From: Clytia hemisphaerica
Taxonomy: Eukaryota; Cnidaria; Hydrozoa; Leptothecata; Clytiidae
Assembly (NCBI GenBank): GCA_902728285.1
Contig: CACVBU010001025.1
Span: forward strand, 1 to 64,000
Reading direction: 5' to 3'
DNA: 64,000 bases
Each line of letters begins with the position of its first letter. Position 1 is the stretch's first letter. The position numbers and the translations under genes are program-made. The notes below the pieces were generated by a model, which saw only the letters and a program-made list of their open reading frames with translations, did not search any database and was not told the DNA's origin. Below are positions 32,359-44,562 of the stretch, piece after piece.

Positions 32359-33302
32359 TTAAATAAGGTAGTGATTCAAGCTCCATGAAACACCTAGATT
32401 TTCATCCCAATGGGAAGTGTTATTATGCTTTGCAAGTTCTCTGAAAGGTACCATGATGGGTCCAATTGAAAATTCCCAGGCTGTCTGATTCACCAACACA
32501 AACCATGATCGTGCGTCTGTTATATTTGTGGGCGTTGGAAAGTCCTTGATTGCAGAAAGGAGCTTACTGGATAGAGTGGTACCTGTTGAGTTGATAATCA
32601 GTCCTGCAAACTCGACAACATCCTGGCAAAACTGAAACTTGCCAATGTTGATTGTGATTCTATGTTGTGCGCAAAGATACAAAAAGTCCCAAGCATGGTA
32701 AAATGAATTCTCGATATTGTCATCATGAAGTAAGCAATCGTCAATGACCTTGACTTTTTTTGGTAGGTTTATTAGGATCTCGTCAAACCTACGTGTGTAT
32801 GCGTCTCCGGTGGCAAGGACCCTTGAGGCATAGTGCAGTATTGGTATCTTCCCCATTCGGTGATGAATTTAAGGGAACTGAATGGTATCCATCCACTGCA
32901 TCAAATACGGTTGTTCTTGTTCTCGACTGGGACTTGACTAGCAGCTTGAAATGGTGAAGGACAATGGTGTGTCTCACGTGAGCTTTGAGCATTAAGCTTT
33001 TGAAAATCCACAACACGACGAGGCTTTCCGCTTTTCTTTGCTGTAACGAGCATCTTGCTACACCACGTGACAAGGGTGCCAATGGGCACAGGTTTGATTA
33101 TTCCTCTCTCAATGGGCACAGGTTTGATTATTCCTCTCTCAATGTCTCTTTCCAAGATCGTTTCTAGCTTCCTCTTTCCAATTGTAAGGGGCTGGGATTG
33201 GTGAGCGTGAGGAGAACATTTGAGATGAATTATAGCTGGGATGGTTTCCATAGCAGGAAAGGATCCAATCGTGTCAAATACGATGTCTTGTAAAAGAGTC
33301 AA
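32359..33302 (-). pseudogene. Ty3/Gypsy reverse transcriptase, first copy (decayed)
   Basis: Minus-strand frame 33302-32901 carries the RT N-terminus (TWCSKMLVTAKKSGKPRRVV, then DFQKLNAQ). Frame 32856-32359 carries YTRRFDEILINLPKKVKVID, where IDD is the active-site pair, then KFQFCQDVVEFAGL and DARSWFVLVNQT. A 30-bp tandem duplication near 33078-33137 repeats ERGIIKPVPI. The frame change between the two parts removes the palm region. Confidence 0.8.
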
Positions 33303-33569
33303 TCAGAAATTCTTTAATATTTTCTCCTTTAGCTGTGTAGGGTAGTGAGGCTGATCGTTCTGGTAATATTGGTGCGATTCTGTTGATTTCCTCACTGTCA
33401 CTGTCTTCAGATGACATAAGATAAGGGTAACAAAGTGGTAATATATGTAAATCAATGCAGACTTGACGGCTGAGGTAGATGCGGTCAACATCATTACAAA
33501 TGTATAATGTTTTTTTCGAACTACTTCCATTGATACTGAATACGATTGGTAGCTATTTAGTGCAATGTA

Positions 33570-34590
33570 TCGAAGCGCCTCCAACAGCTGTGACTCTCTT
33601 TGAACAAGGTAAAAAATCTTGAATGTTCATTTTGGAGATGTGGTCAAAGTTAGCTAAACATATACTTGAGCCACAGTCTGGTAAGACTTTATGTATTACT
33701 GGTGGTAATTTCTGTTACCTTGGGAGGCATGCTGATAATGTCATGTTGGTGAGTTCTAATCTGCTTTTGTTTCTTGGTTGTGGTGGTAGGGGGCACCTGA
33801 ATTCTTAGGGGGCACCTAAAACCTGCTGCCAAGCCATGTGGAATTGGTTCTTGTTTGATGTGAGCGATAATACCATGAGCTGAGTCTTCTTGTTTCAATC
33901 CGGTACCATTACCAGGTGTCTTCGGTTGGCGACAGACACGAGCAAATTGTTGGAGTTTGTCACAAGTGTGACCAAATCATTAAATGTTTTTTCGTTGTTG
34001 GTTACCAGGTTTGCGTTGCTGGGTTTTGTATGAGGATCTAGCTCCAATAGCCTCTGATCCTTGAAGCGATTGCTGATCTCAAAGTGTTGTTTCGAATGCA
34101 TCAGCGTGTTTTACGATATCTTCTAATGTTTTTAGTTGACTGACCTTTGCAAGAATGTCTGTTTGCATGATTTCGTTATGAAGACCTCTAATAAGTTGAT
34201 CTTTATGTGGGATGGCTAGAGATCCATGTCACATCCTGGAAAATTGAATTCACGATCGGGTGCTGACGTTTCGTCTTGATTTTGCATAAGTGCAGCGAAT
34301 TTCATACAGTGAACGGAAAGATTCGATCTTTTTGTGATAATTTGTTCAATTTTTTTGAGTAGTTATGTTTCATTAATGGTAAAAATGTCTTTCACGATAT
34401 TAAATTAGCTATTCTGGACCGATTCATCGCAGCATCTATAGAGTTGAGCCGCTATTTGATTCTCCGCAATGCCGGTTATTTGCTTGAAAACATTCTCATC
34501 AATATTAAATTTCCGGAATTGTTGTAATGTCTTGTCTTGTTTAATACCCGGTAATTTTGGTGCAGGAGCCTTGATTTGAACTGATTGCAA
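33570..34590 (-). pseudogene. Ty3/Gypsy gag and protease remnants
   Basis: From 34590 downward on the minus strand: a gag-like start (AENQIAAQLYRCCDESVQN), then fragments with LIRGLHNEIMQTDILAKVSQ near 34190. Next come a decayed zinc-knuckle region (FGHTC with FARVCR spacing, but key Cys lost) near 33920-33970, and a protease-like segment near 33670 reading PDCGSSICLANF. Retroviral-type proteases use DTG or DSG at this position, so DCG would be a substitution. Several stops interrupt all parts. No LTRs found by eye. Confidence 0.65.
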
Positions 34591-36207
34591 GTTGGTCTTT
34601 TTCGCTGTGATGGTTCGAGCGTGTTTAATTATCGCTAAACAAGAATTTTTATACCGAACTCTTTCAATGTCTCTTTGGTGATGTCTGGTAGCAGGTCCCC
34701 AGTCATCCTGTTTGTGACAAAGATCTTTGCGTATGACTGACTGTCTTTTTTTGGGTATATACGTGCCTCTAAATTTATCCCACGAAGGTTAATCCTTTAG
34801 TTGCATCGCCATGTGGAAACGTGGTGAGAATAAATGTGGTAAGGCCAGTCAACTAGCTTTATAATATAATGTTCCCTATAAAATTAAATATAAACATAAA
34901 GATATGTTAACAACAATTCAATAGTCTATTCATGATTAGATTTAGACCGAATGAGACACGTATTTTGACCTTCAAAGTTTGTTTCTTTTGGGCATGTAAA
35001 ATATTCGTTTTCTTTAAGTCCTTTTCGCCTCTTGTTTAGAATTGCTCAGGTTGAATGGTGAGTTCTTTCTCTTGACCGTCGCTGAGGAAGATTTCATTCT
35101 CATTAACATTAACATTTTTGCACTGATGGGCAACGTATTTATAACGGTCTTTTTAAGCCGATAGATGATGTTAGCATATACGTAGGCAAAAAGCTTTGCA
35201 TTGACATCACCGACATGTTCTATTAAAATCTTTACTTCTATTTTTGTGAACATCTGTCATTACTGTCCTTTCCGAAATACTCTTGAAATTTATGCCATTT
35301 TGAGGTATCGACTGATTCACTTTTCGAGGAGTTCTATACTTTGGTATCTTGTACCTATCTATTTAATTGTTGTATGCATTTTCCTAAAATACTCCACGTT
35401 GAGGTTAATCATCCTGTCTCGTCTTCGTTTTTATTACAGTGAAGTCACAAATGGAAGCTTATTTGAGCAGAATACTCTCAGTTCCTTCTCATATTTTATT
35501 CGAAAGGCAAAAGGGCTGCCAATAAATAGAATGACACTTCTATACTAACTTCTCAAACTTAAAACAATTTAACTTTATTCCTCTCCAATAGTTTCCAGCA
35601 TGACTCCCTAGGGTTTTGTATAATACGTTGCGTTTTTTCTCACTTTGATGGGGGGGGGGGGGTTGCAAAGCTTAGTAATTCTATTATTTGGGAATAGGAT
35701 TCTTTATGGTCTGTATTGTTTTTCAAATAGGATAAATATACTTTTTGTTAGAGATTTATTTTTAAAGATACATTTTTATTGCTGTAAAAGTAAGGTAGTA
35801 AATTTTAGTAAAAAAGATACAAATTTATTTTTACAATCCAAACTTTCTGTCCACCATTTTACAGCTGAATCAGCTCATTAAAATAGTTCACGAGATTTCG
35901 ACGATTCCTCAGCTTTCGCTCTGATTTCGATAGATCTTTACAAGAGTCAATGATTTCGACCACTTTTCAAATCTTTGTGAATCAAAATGTATCTTTAGGC
36001 TTGTTTAGTATTTTCCGTATTAGATTGATCCTTTTGTATCAAGAGTTCAGCGCAAGAGGTGCCTTTCAAAGTCAGGTCTGTATAATCGTAAGTATGTCTT
36101 TTTCTTTTACCTTGCCTTTGATACCACAATAAAATATGATATTGTTTAAATCTGCTTATGTTCACGAACTCTTATATCGATGAAAGATATTTTCTTCGTC
36201 AAATTTT
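34591..36207. other. No confident gene
   Basis: Contains a G-run at 35649-35663 and open frames of up to 115 codons with no recognisable motif. The 5' part of the Ty3/Gypsy copy or its LTR may lie near 34.6-34.9 kb but I cannot delimit it. Confidence 0.3.
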
Positions 36208-37281
36208 TCAATACATCGTGCTCGAGTTTGTCATACTCGCTAATCTGTTTTTACTTTGTCTCAGTAATCTCTTCAGTCCTTTTCTGATTTGAGGATTTTT
36301 CCAGAAGTAAACGATGGGGTTGAAGAAGGAGTTATATGAAACAGCAAGCATCGCAAAAATGTAATAATTCTGATGAGAATGAGCATCCCAAAAGTGTTCA
36401 AAGGAATCTGCAAGGTACACGATAATCCATATATTCTTCGGTGTAACGCAACAGAAATATACCACCAATAGCCAGATGACCGCTTTCGCTAGTTTGATGT
36501 GTGCTTTCTCCGTCCTCATCCTGGATTTTCGTTTCGAGTCAGCCGGTGTTTGGATCTCAGTGATGTCATCTAATGGAATATCGGTACCTGTGTTTCCACC
36601 TTTCGAGTCATCTCCGGGATCTCCTGGTGTTGTTGAGGAATCTATGATGAAAGACTCTTTACGTCGTTTGATCAACAGCAATTCTTGCGCACGTAACGCT
36701 CTAGCGATCAAAAAGTAGGATACAAACAGGATGAAAAACGGAGCGAAGAATATAACAAAAATGAAGATCAAATATGGGACCCTTCCCACCCAACGAAATG
36801 CTGGTGCACTGGCTGGAATAAGCCACGCTGCAACAATAAGTCCAACAGTCAAATGTTTGACCGATTTCTTGTCATAGAGGTTGTATTTGGTCATCAGGAT
36901 GAAACGATCAAAGGCGACCACTGCTAAAGTCAGCACTGAGGATCCTTCAAGAAAAACGGCAAAGTAAACACGTGTATAGTCGACAGGACAGTTTATCAAC
37001 CCACCAACAGCCAACACTTGATAAGCATTTATCGGGAAAACAACTAAACCGACAAGTAAATCCGATACTGCTAATGACGTCAGGATTTTGTTAGATCGGG
37101 AACGGTTGCTAGGCATCCAAAGAACGATAAGAACTAGACTGTTGGCAATAATCGTGAACACACTTCCCATGATGAAAAAGGCACCATAGATTGTCGTTGT
37201 TGGGGTAGTGAGGTCGGCCATTCGCGTTTTACATTCTCTTGTCATGGTAAGATTTGAGTGTCCTGCTACATTTGCCATCAT
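36208..37281 (-). CDS. Rhodopsin-class (class A) G-protein-coupled receptor
   Basis: This is a single-exon frame of 357 residues with seven hydrophobic segments. Class A landmarks: Asn47 in TM1 (IIANSLVLIV), LAVSD with Asp74 in TM2, Cys98 at the start of TM3, DRF at 125-127 in place of DRY, Trp153 in TM4, Pro281 in TM6, and NPIVY at 321-325 in TM7. NLT at 10-12 is a likely N-glycosylation site in the short extracellular N-terminus. Loop 3 (about 195-262) is long, polar and phospho-acceptor rich. Two class A features are missing: the TM6 CWxP Trp is Val (CVTP, 278-281), and the TM4-TM5 loop is very short and has no Cys to pair with Cys98. The nearest resemblance by eye is to the melatonin/adenosine/aminergic-like orphan receptors common in cnidarians; ligand unknown. 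Plasma-membrane receptor. The first of two adjacent Met codons is taken as start. Confidence 0.9.
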   Translation of the reverse strand: MMANVAGHSNLTMTRECKTRMADLTTPTTTIYGAFFIMGSVFTIIANSLVLIVLWMPSNRSRSNKILTSLAVSDLLVGLVVFPINAYQVLAVGGLINCPVDYTRVYFAVFLEGSSVLTLAVVAFDRFILMTKYNLYDKKSVKHLTVGLIVAAWLIPASAPAFRWVGRVPYLIFIFVIFFAPFFILFVSYFLIARALRAQELLLIKRRKESFIIDSSTTPGDPGDDSKGGNTGTDIPLDDITEIQTPADSKRKSRMRTEKAHIKLAKAVIWLLVVYFCCVTPKNIWIIVYLADSFEHFWDAHSHQNYYIFAMLAVSYNSFFNPIVYFWKNPQIRKGLKRLLRQSKNRLASMTNSSTMY

Positions 37282-38582
37282 CTCAGTCTTTGCGAATTTT
37301 TCTCTCAGCTTTTCTTCTCCTGTTAACCTCTCTGTTCAAATGTGTATAACTTCAAATGAATGCTGTCAATATTTTGAAGTATGTTTATAGCAATAACATG
37401 TAAAGTCAATTTGCTTGCCAATTAATCGAAGTAACAGCTAAAAAAGAGGGAGAGTTTGCTCTCTCCATCATGTTTTGTATTGATAAAACCGCAGCTTTAT
37501 TGACTTGGAGTCAATTTCTCAGAATTTTTCTACTACTTAAACAACTGTTAGTTTAATCAACTGAAAGTATTTATGATTGATTTTGATCAATAGTAAATTT
37601 CTCATGTATATCGCTAAAGCTAAAAGTAACGACAATCATGAGATCGAAATATGGCGAGATTTATGCAGAACTTTGATTTTTGATAATCTTTGATGACGCT
37701 GAGTGCATTCATGAACATAAAAACGACTTTGTAATTTTGTAGAAAGGACGTAGAAAGGGTGTATTCACACTGAAAGTTTCAAGCTAAGATTTTTCTCTGA
37801 AAGCTTTAAAATAATTCTTTTTTGAGATGGAATATATCGTTTTGGTCTTCATATATCAGAAAAATGAATGGTTTGGAATCATTTTTTTCATTGAAAATTT
37901 TACTATATTATAAAGTGACAAAAAAATGTTCGCCATTTTCTGATCACTTGACACGCTTATGACGTTATTTTCAACTTTTTTTAAAATAAAGATAGAACAT
38001 TTTAGAAACCTCCACCTAGCAGTTGTGGTTTGAAAGTTATCTAGGCTTAACTGAGGTAGTCTCTAAATGCAATTTTTAGTTCCGGGAAAGTAACCGTGAA
38101 AACAACTCCGGGACTGAAAGGATTAATTCGGAAAAATAAAGGCAAACACAATTTCATAATAGCTGACATACCATCCATTCAATGATTTCAAAGCCGCTGC
38201 GAAGGGAATTTGAAATATTGAGTTTCAAGCCCGAAGGGCTAGAGGCGAATCTTTAACCCTTCTCAGGCAAGAGAAATTGAAGCTACTTATTTCCCATTCA
38301 AAACGCGCATATAACGCGCCGTAATCATGACGATGGATTGTATCTAGAAGTTACTTTGTTTTGGAGGACTACATTTTTTTGAAATCTAGCGATAGATTTT
38401 ATTTTCAATCCGGCGTTTGTGTAAAAACTACGCGCGGGTGTTCTGAATGAGAAATAAGAGTGGTTTCACTTCCCATCCAGGAGTCTCGCCCTTAGCCCTT
38501 CGAAACTCGTGAAATTCTTATGGAACTGTGCGAGTTATTTTCTATGTTTTGAACAGTTTGAATGATTTTCTGAAATATCACC
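37282..38582. other. No gene seen; upstream region of the GPCR
   Basis: AT-rich, with no recognised repeat. Promoter elements for the GPCR should lie here but nothing decisive is visible. Confidence 0.3.
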
Positions 38583-38945
38583 ACCGGTGGGATTCTAACC
38601 AACTAAATGCAAAGTTCCAATGATCAGAAACCCACCGCTCTAACCATTGCATTATCTGGTAGTGGTACCAGATGTGGAAATGCGCTACGACACGCTTTTT
38701 GCTCTGAAGGTCTGGCATATTTGGTCCGCTTCAGTGTGGACGCAGCCAGCCGCCAAGAAGCCATCGGAATATTAGATAAACCATTGCACCACGGATTCAT
38801 ACTATATACCAGGCTCAAGCAGAAAATCACCAAAGAGTGATTGTTTCGAGCTCCAACAACCCTGACTCTTACTGATGATGATAACCTAATTCCTAGCCAG
38901 TTTGACACACAGCCACAATCAAACCACACCCGAACCTAACCCTAC
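38583..38945 (-). repeat. tRNA-like SINE
   Basis: On the minus strand, CAATGGTTAGAGCGGTGGG (like a Pol III A box / D-arm) is followed 36 bases later by GGTTAGAATCCCACC (like a B box / T-arm). The unit between about 38945 and 38670 includes GGCTAGGAATTAGGTTATCA and TTGGAGCTCGAAACAATCAC, which recur diverged on the + strand at 57690-57800. A tRNA-like head plus a dispersed body is the SINE layout. Not a functional tRNA: the arms do not close properly. Confidence 0.5.
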
Positions 38946-39169
38946 TTAGGCTGCCTGCAGGTCCTGACACCTTTCCCGCGTATGCCGGATCGTAAAATAT
39001 GTAGTTATTTCAGGTAATCATATTGTGCATTTTGACGATTTTCTCCATTTCGAGGATTTACACCTTTTTTAAATCCGCTACTAAACTATGTATGCCCGGG
39101 AAAGGTATATGTTGGAGAGTGAAAGTTCTTTTGACTTTGAGCGTCAGTATGATTAATATTAATAATATT

Positions 39170-39440
39170 TAAAGGCTTTTTCAAAGTATAGAACTCACTA
39201 TGCGAGCACCCTCACCAAAAACAGGGATTTTTTTATTCCGTTTCTTAGTGAGTTCCACTTTAATGGTTTTCAAAAAATAGAAGTCTTTCAAGTTTATTAA
39301 TTTCGCTTAGCGAAAGTATTACGATAGCCTTTCTGCGGCGGCGGGGGAGAATTTTTTTTGGGGCGAAGATTATGGCGTTGGCGTTTGACCCGGGCGTTCT
39401 CTGGTTAGTTGGTTCGGTATACTATGGAGATAATCATAAG
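39170..39440. repeat. Dispersed repeat shared with 60.3 kb
   Basis: CCCTCACCAAAAACAGGGAT, TTCCGTTTCTTAGTGAGTTC and AAAAATAGAAGTCTTTCAAG occur in the same order at 60310-60432. The 39-kb copy lacks the 38-bp palindrome present at 60356-60393. Confidence 0.6.
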
Positions 39441-39499
39441 TCGCGTTTGTTTTTTGCTCGAATATTAATTCCACAAATTTAAGCATATAACTGTTTGTT

Positions 39500-42400
39500 T
39501 TTTTATTTTCTTATAAGCATATACTTTATAAGAATCAAATCAATAACTCTTGATAGAAGGTGATATACCTTTCGGTAATTAGTTCTTACAAAGTAAACAA
39601 AGAATGGCGAACAATATGAGCATATTTATTTTTCTTATAAGCATATACTTTATAAGAATCAACTCAATAACTCTTGATAGACGGTGATATACCTTTCGGT
39701 AATTAGTTCTTACAAAGTAAACAAGGGACAGAAAACAATATGAGCATATTTATTTTTCTTATAAGCATATACTTTATAAGAATCAAATCAATAACTCTTG
39801 ATAGAAGGTGATATACCTTTTGGTAATTAGTTCTTACAAAGTAAACAAAGGATGGCGAACAATATGAGCTTATTTATTTTTCTTATAAGCATATACTTTA
39901 TAAGAATCAACTCAATAACTCTTGATAGACGGTGATATATCTTTCGGTAATTACTTCTTACAAAGTAAACAAGGGACAGCAAACAATATGAGCATATTTA
40001 TTTTTCTTATAAGCATATACTTTATAAGAATCAACTCAATAACTCTTGATAGACGGTGATATACCTTTCGGTAATTAGTTCTTACAAAGTAAACAAGGGA
40101 CAGCAAACAATATGAGCATATTTATTTTTCTTATAAGCATATACTTTATAAGAATCAACTCAATAACTCATGATAGACGGTGATATATCTTTCGGTAATT
40201 AGTTCTTACAAAGTAAACAAAGGATGGCGACCAATATGAGCATATTTATTTTTCTTATAAGCATATACTTTATAAGAATCAACTCAATAACTCTTGATAG
40301 ACGGTGATATATCTTTCGGTAATTACTTCTTACAAAGTAAACAAGGGACAGCAAACAATATGACCATATTTATTTTTCTTATAAGCATTTTCTTTATAAG
40401 AATCAAATTAATAACTCTTGATTGAAGGCAATATATCTTTCGGTAATTAGTAATTAGAAAGTAAACAAAGGATGGCGAAAAAGATGAGCATATTTATTTT
40501 TCTTATAAGCATATACTTTATAAGAATCAACTCAATAACTCTTGATAGACGGTGATATATCTTTCGGTAATTACTTCTTACAAAGTAAACAAGGGACAGC
40601 AAACAATATGAGCTTATTTATTTTTCTTATAAGCATATACTTTATAAGAATCAACTCAATAACTCTTGATAGACGGTGATATATCTTTCGGTAATTACTT
40701 CTGACAAAGTAAACAAGGGACAGCAAACAATATGAGCATATTTATTTTTCTTATAAGCATATACTTTATAAGAATCAACTCAATAACTCTTGATAGACGG
40801 TGATATACCTTTCGGTAATTAGTTCTTACAAAGTAAACAAGGGACAGCAAACAATATGAGCATATTTATTTTTCTTATAAGCATATACTTTATAAGAATC
40901 AACTCAATAACTCATGATAGACGGTGATATATCTTTCGGTAATTAGTTCTTACAAAGTAAACAAAGGATGGCGACCAATATGAGCATATTTATTTTTCTT
41001 ATAAGCATATACTTTATAAGAATCAACTCAATAACTCTTGATAGACGGTGATATATCTTTCGGTAATTACTTCTTACAAAGTAAACAAGGGACAGCAAAC
41101 AATATGAGCATATTTATTTTTCTTATAAGCATTTTCTTTATAAGAATCAAATTAATAACTCTTGATTGAAGGCAATATATCTTTCGGTAATTAGTAATTA
41201 GAAAGTAAACAAAGGATGGCGAAAAAGATGAGCATTTATTTTCTTATAAGCATATACTTTATAAGAATCAACTCAATAACTCTTGATAGACGGTGATATA
41301 TCTTTCGGTAATTACTTCTTACAAAGTAAACAAGGGACAGCAAACAATATGAGCTTATTTATTTTTCTTATAAGCATATACTTTATAAGAATCAACTCAA
41401 TAACTCTTGATAGACGGTGATATATCTTTCGGTAATTACTACTTCTTACAAAGTAAACAAGGGACAGCAAACAATATGAGCAATATTTATTTTTCTTATA
41501 AGCATATACTTTATAAGAATCAACTCAATAACTCTTGATAGACGGGAGATACCTTTCGTAATTAGTTCTTACAAAGTAAACAAGGGACAGCAAACAATAT
41601 GAGCATATTTTATTTTTCTTATAAGCATATACTTTATAAGAATCAACTCAATAACTCATGATAGACGGTGATATATCTTTCGGTAATTAGTTCTTACAAA
41701 GTAAACAAAGGATGGCGACCAATATGAGCATATTTATTTTTCTTATAAGCATATACTTAATAAGAATCAACTCAATAACTCTTGATAGATGGTGATATAT
41801 CTTTCGGTAATTACTTCTTACAAAGTAAACAAGGGACAGCAAACAATATGAGCATATTTATTTTTCTTATAAGCATTTTCTTTATAAGAATCAAATTAAT
41901 AACTCTTGATTGAAGGCAATATATCTTTCGGTAATTAGTAATTAGAAAGTAAACAAAGGATGGCGAAAAAGATGAGCATATTTATTTTTCTTATAAGCAT
42001 ATACTTTATAAGAATCAAATCAATAACTCTTGATAGAAGGTGATATACCTTTCGGTAATTAGTTCTTACAAAGTAAACAAAGGATGGCGAACAATATGAG
42101 CTTATTTATTTTTCTTATAAGCATATACTTTATAAGAATCAACTCAATAACTCTTGATAGACGGTGATATACCTTTCGGTAATTAGTTCTTACAAAGTAA
42201 ACAAGGGACAGCAAACAATATGAGAATATTTATTTTTCTTATAAGCATATACTTTATAAGAATCAACTCAATAACTCTTGATAGACGGTGATATACCTTT
42301 CGGTAATTAGTTCTTACAAAGTAAACAAGGGACAGCAAACAATATGAGCATATTTATGGTTTTCTTATAAGCATATCTTTATAAGAATCAACTCAATAAC

Positions 42401-44561
42401 TCTGATAGACGGTGAGATATCTTTCGGTAATTAATTCTTACAAAGTAAACAAAGGATGGCGACCAATATGAGCATATTTATTTTTCTTATAAGCATATAC
42501 TTTATAAGAATCAACTCAATAACTCTTGATAGACGGTGATATATCTTTCGAATTATTCTTACAAAGTAAACAAGGGACAGCAAACAATATGAGCATATTT
42601 AATTTTTCTTATAAGCATATACTTGATAAAATCAACTCAATAACTCATGATAGACGGTGATATATCTTTCGGTAATTAGTCTTACAAGTAAACAAAGGAT
42701 GGCGACCATAGAGCATATTTATTTTCTTATAAGCATATACTTTATAAGAATCACGCAATAACTCTGATAGACGGTGATATACCTTTCGGTAATTAGTTCT
42801 TACAAAGTAACAAGGACACAAACATATGAGGCATATTTATTTTTCTTATAAGCATATACTTTATAAGAATCAACTCAATAACTCATGATAGACGGTGATA
42901 TATCTTTCGGTAATTAGTTCTTACAAAGTAAACAAAGGAGGGCGACCATATGAGCATATTATTTTTCTATATAATATACTTAATAGAATCAACTCAATAA
43001 TCTTGATAGATGGTGATATATCTTTCGGTAATTACTTCTTACAAAGTAAACAAGGGACAGCAAACAATATGAGCATATTTATTTTTCTTATAAGCATTTT
43101 CTTTATAAGAATCAAATTAATAACTCTTGATTGAAGGCAATATATCTTTCGGTAATTAGTAATTAGAAAGTAAACAAAGGATGGCGAAAAAGATGAGCAT
43201 ATTTATTTTTCTTATAAGCATATACTTTATAAGAATCAAATCAATAACTCTTGATAGAAGGTGATATACCTTTCGGTAATTAGTTCTTACAAAGTAAACA
43301 AAGGATGGCGAACAATATGAGCTTATTTATTTTTCTTATAAGCATATACTTTATAAGAATCAACTCAATAACTCTTGATAGACGGTGATATACCTTTCGG
43401 TAATTAGTTCTTACAAAGTAAACAAGGGACAGCAAACAATATGAGCATATTTATTTTTCTTATAAGCATATACTTTATAAGAATCAACTCAATAACTCTT
43501 GATAGACGGTGATATACCTTTCGGTAATTAGTTCTTACAAAGTAAACAAGGGACAGCAAACAATATGAGCATATTTATTTTTCTTATAAGCATATACTTT
43601 ATAAGAATCAACTCAATAACTCATGAAGACGGTGATATATCTTTCGGTAATAATTCTTAAAAGAACAAAGGATTGGCGACCAATATGAGCATATTTATTT
43701 TTCTATAAGCATACTTTATAAGAATCAACTCAATAACTCTTGATAGACGGTGATATATCTTTCGGTAATTACTTCTTACAAGTAAAACAAGGGACAGCAA
43801 ACAATATGAGCATATTTATTTTTCTTATAAGCATATACTTTATAAGAATCAACTCAATAACTCATGATAGACGGTGATATATCTTTCGGTAATTAGTTCT
43901 TACAAAGTAAACAAAGGATGGCGACCAATATGAGCATATTTATTTTTCTTATAAGCATATACTTATAGAGATCACTCAATAACTCGTGATAGACGGTGAT
44001 CTCTTTCGGTAATTAGTCTGACAAGTAAACAGGGACAGCAAAAGATGAGCATATTTATTTTTCTTAGAAGCATTTCTTTATAAGATCAAATTAAACTCTT
44101 GATTGAAGGCAATATATCTTTCGGTAATTAGATTGAAGTAAAAAGATGGCGAAAAAGATGAGCATATTTATTTTTCTTATAAGCATATACTTTAATAAGA
44201 ATCAAATCAATAACTCTTGATAGAAGGTGATATACCTTCGGTAATTATTTCTTACAAAGTAAACAAAGGGGCGAACATATGAGCTTTTATTTTTCTTATT
44301 AGATATACTTTATAAGAATCAACTCAATAACTCTGATAGACGGTGATACCTTTTCGTAATTAGTTCTTACAAAGTAAACAAGGGACAGCAAACAATATAG
44401 ACGGTGCATATTTTTTATGATTTCTTATAAGCATATACTTTATAAGAATCAACTCAAGAACTCATGAAACGGTGATATATCTTTCAGTAATTAATTCTTA
44501 CAAGTAAAAGGATGGCGACAATGACATATTTATTTTCTTATAAGCATATACTTTATAAGAA
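39500..44561 (+). repeat. Satellite array, about 125-bp monomer, about 40 copies
   Basis: Each monomer contains TTCTTATAAGCATATACTTT, GAATCAACTCAATAACTCTT, GGTGATATATCTTTCGGTAA and AAAGTAAACAAGGGACAGCA (or AAAGGATGGCGACCAATATG). A distinctive variant with CATTTTCTTTATAAG and TTGATTGAAGGCAATATATC occurs near 40387, 41131 and 41875, exactly 744 bp apart. This indicates a higher-order repeat of six monomers. It recurs near 43096 and 44071 with other spacings. From about 42350 onward many single-base deletions appear. No coding capacity. Confidence 0.95.
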
Positions 44562-44562
44562 N
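44562..44562. other. Ambiguous base (N) at the satellite/array junction
   Basis: The only N in the window sits exactly where the 125-bp satellite stops and the GGACCTACC-family array begins. It probably marks an assembly join or unresolved position. Confidence 0.9.

Noticed and set aside
38583-38665. Functional tRNA gene
   Set aside because: A- and B-box-like words are present but acceptor and anticodon arms do not pair well, and the sequence is part of a dispersed repeat.
38607-38840. 77- and 101-codon frames around 38.6-38.9 kb
   Set aside because: They lie within the SINE body.
39500-44561. CRISPR-like array
   Set aside because: Monomers are contiguous and similar throughout, with no unique spacers; this is a eukaryotic satellite.
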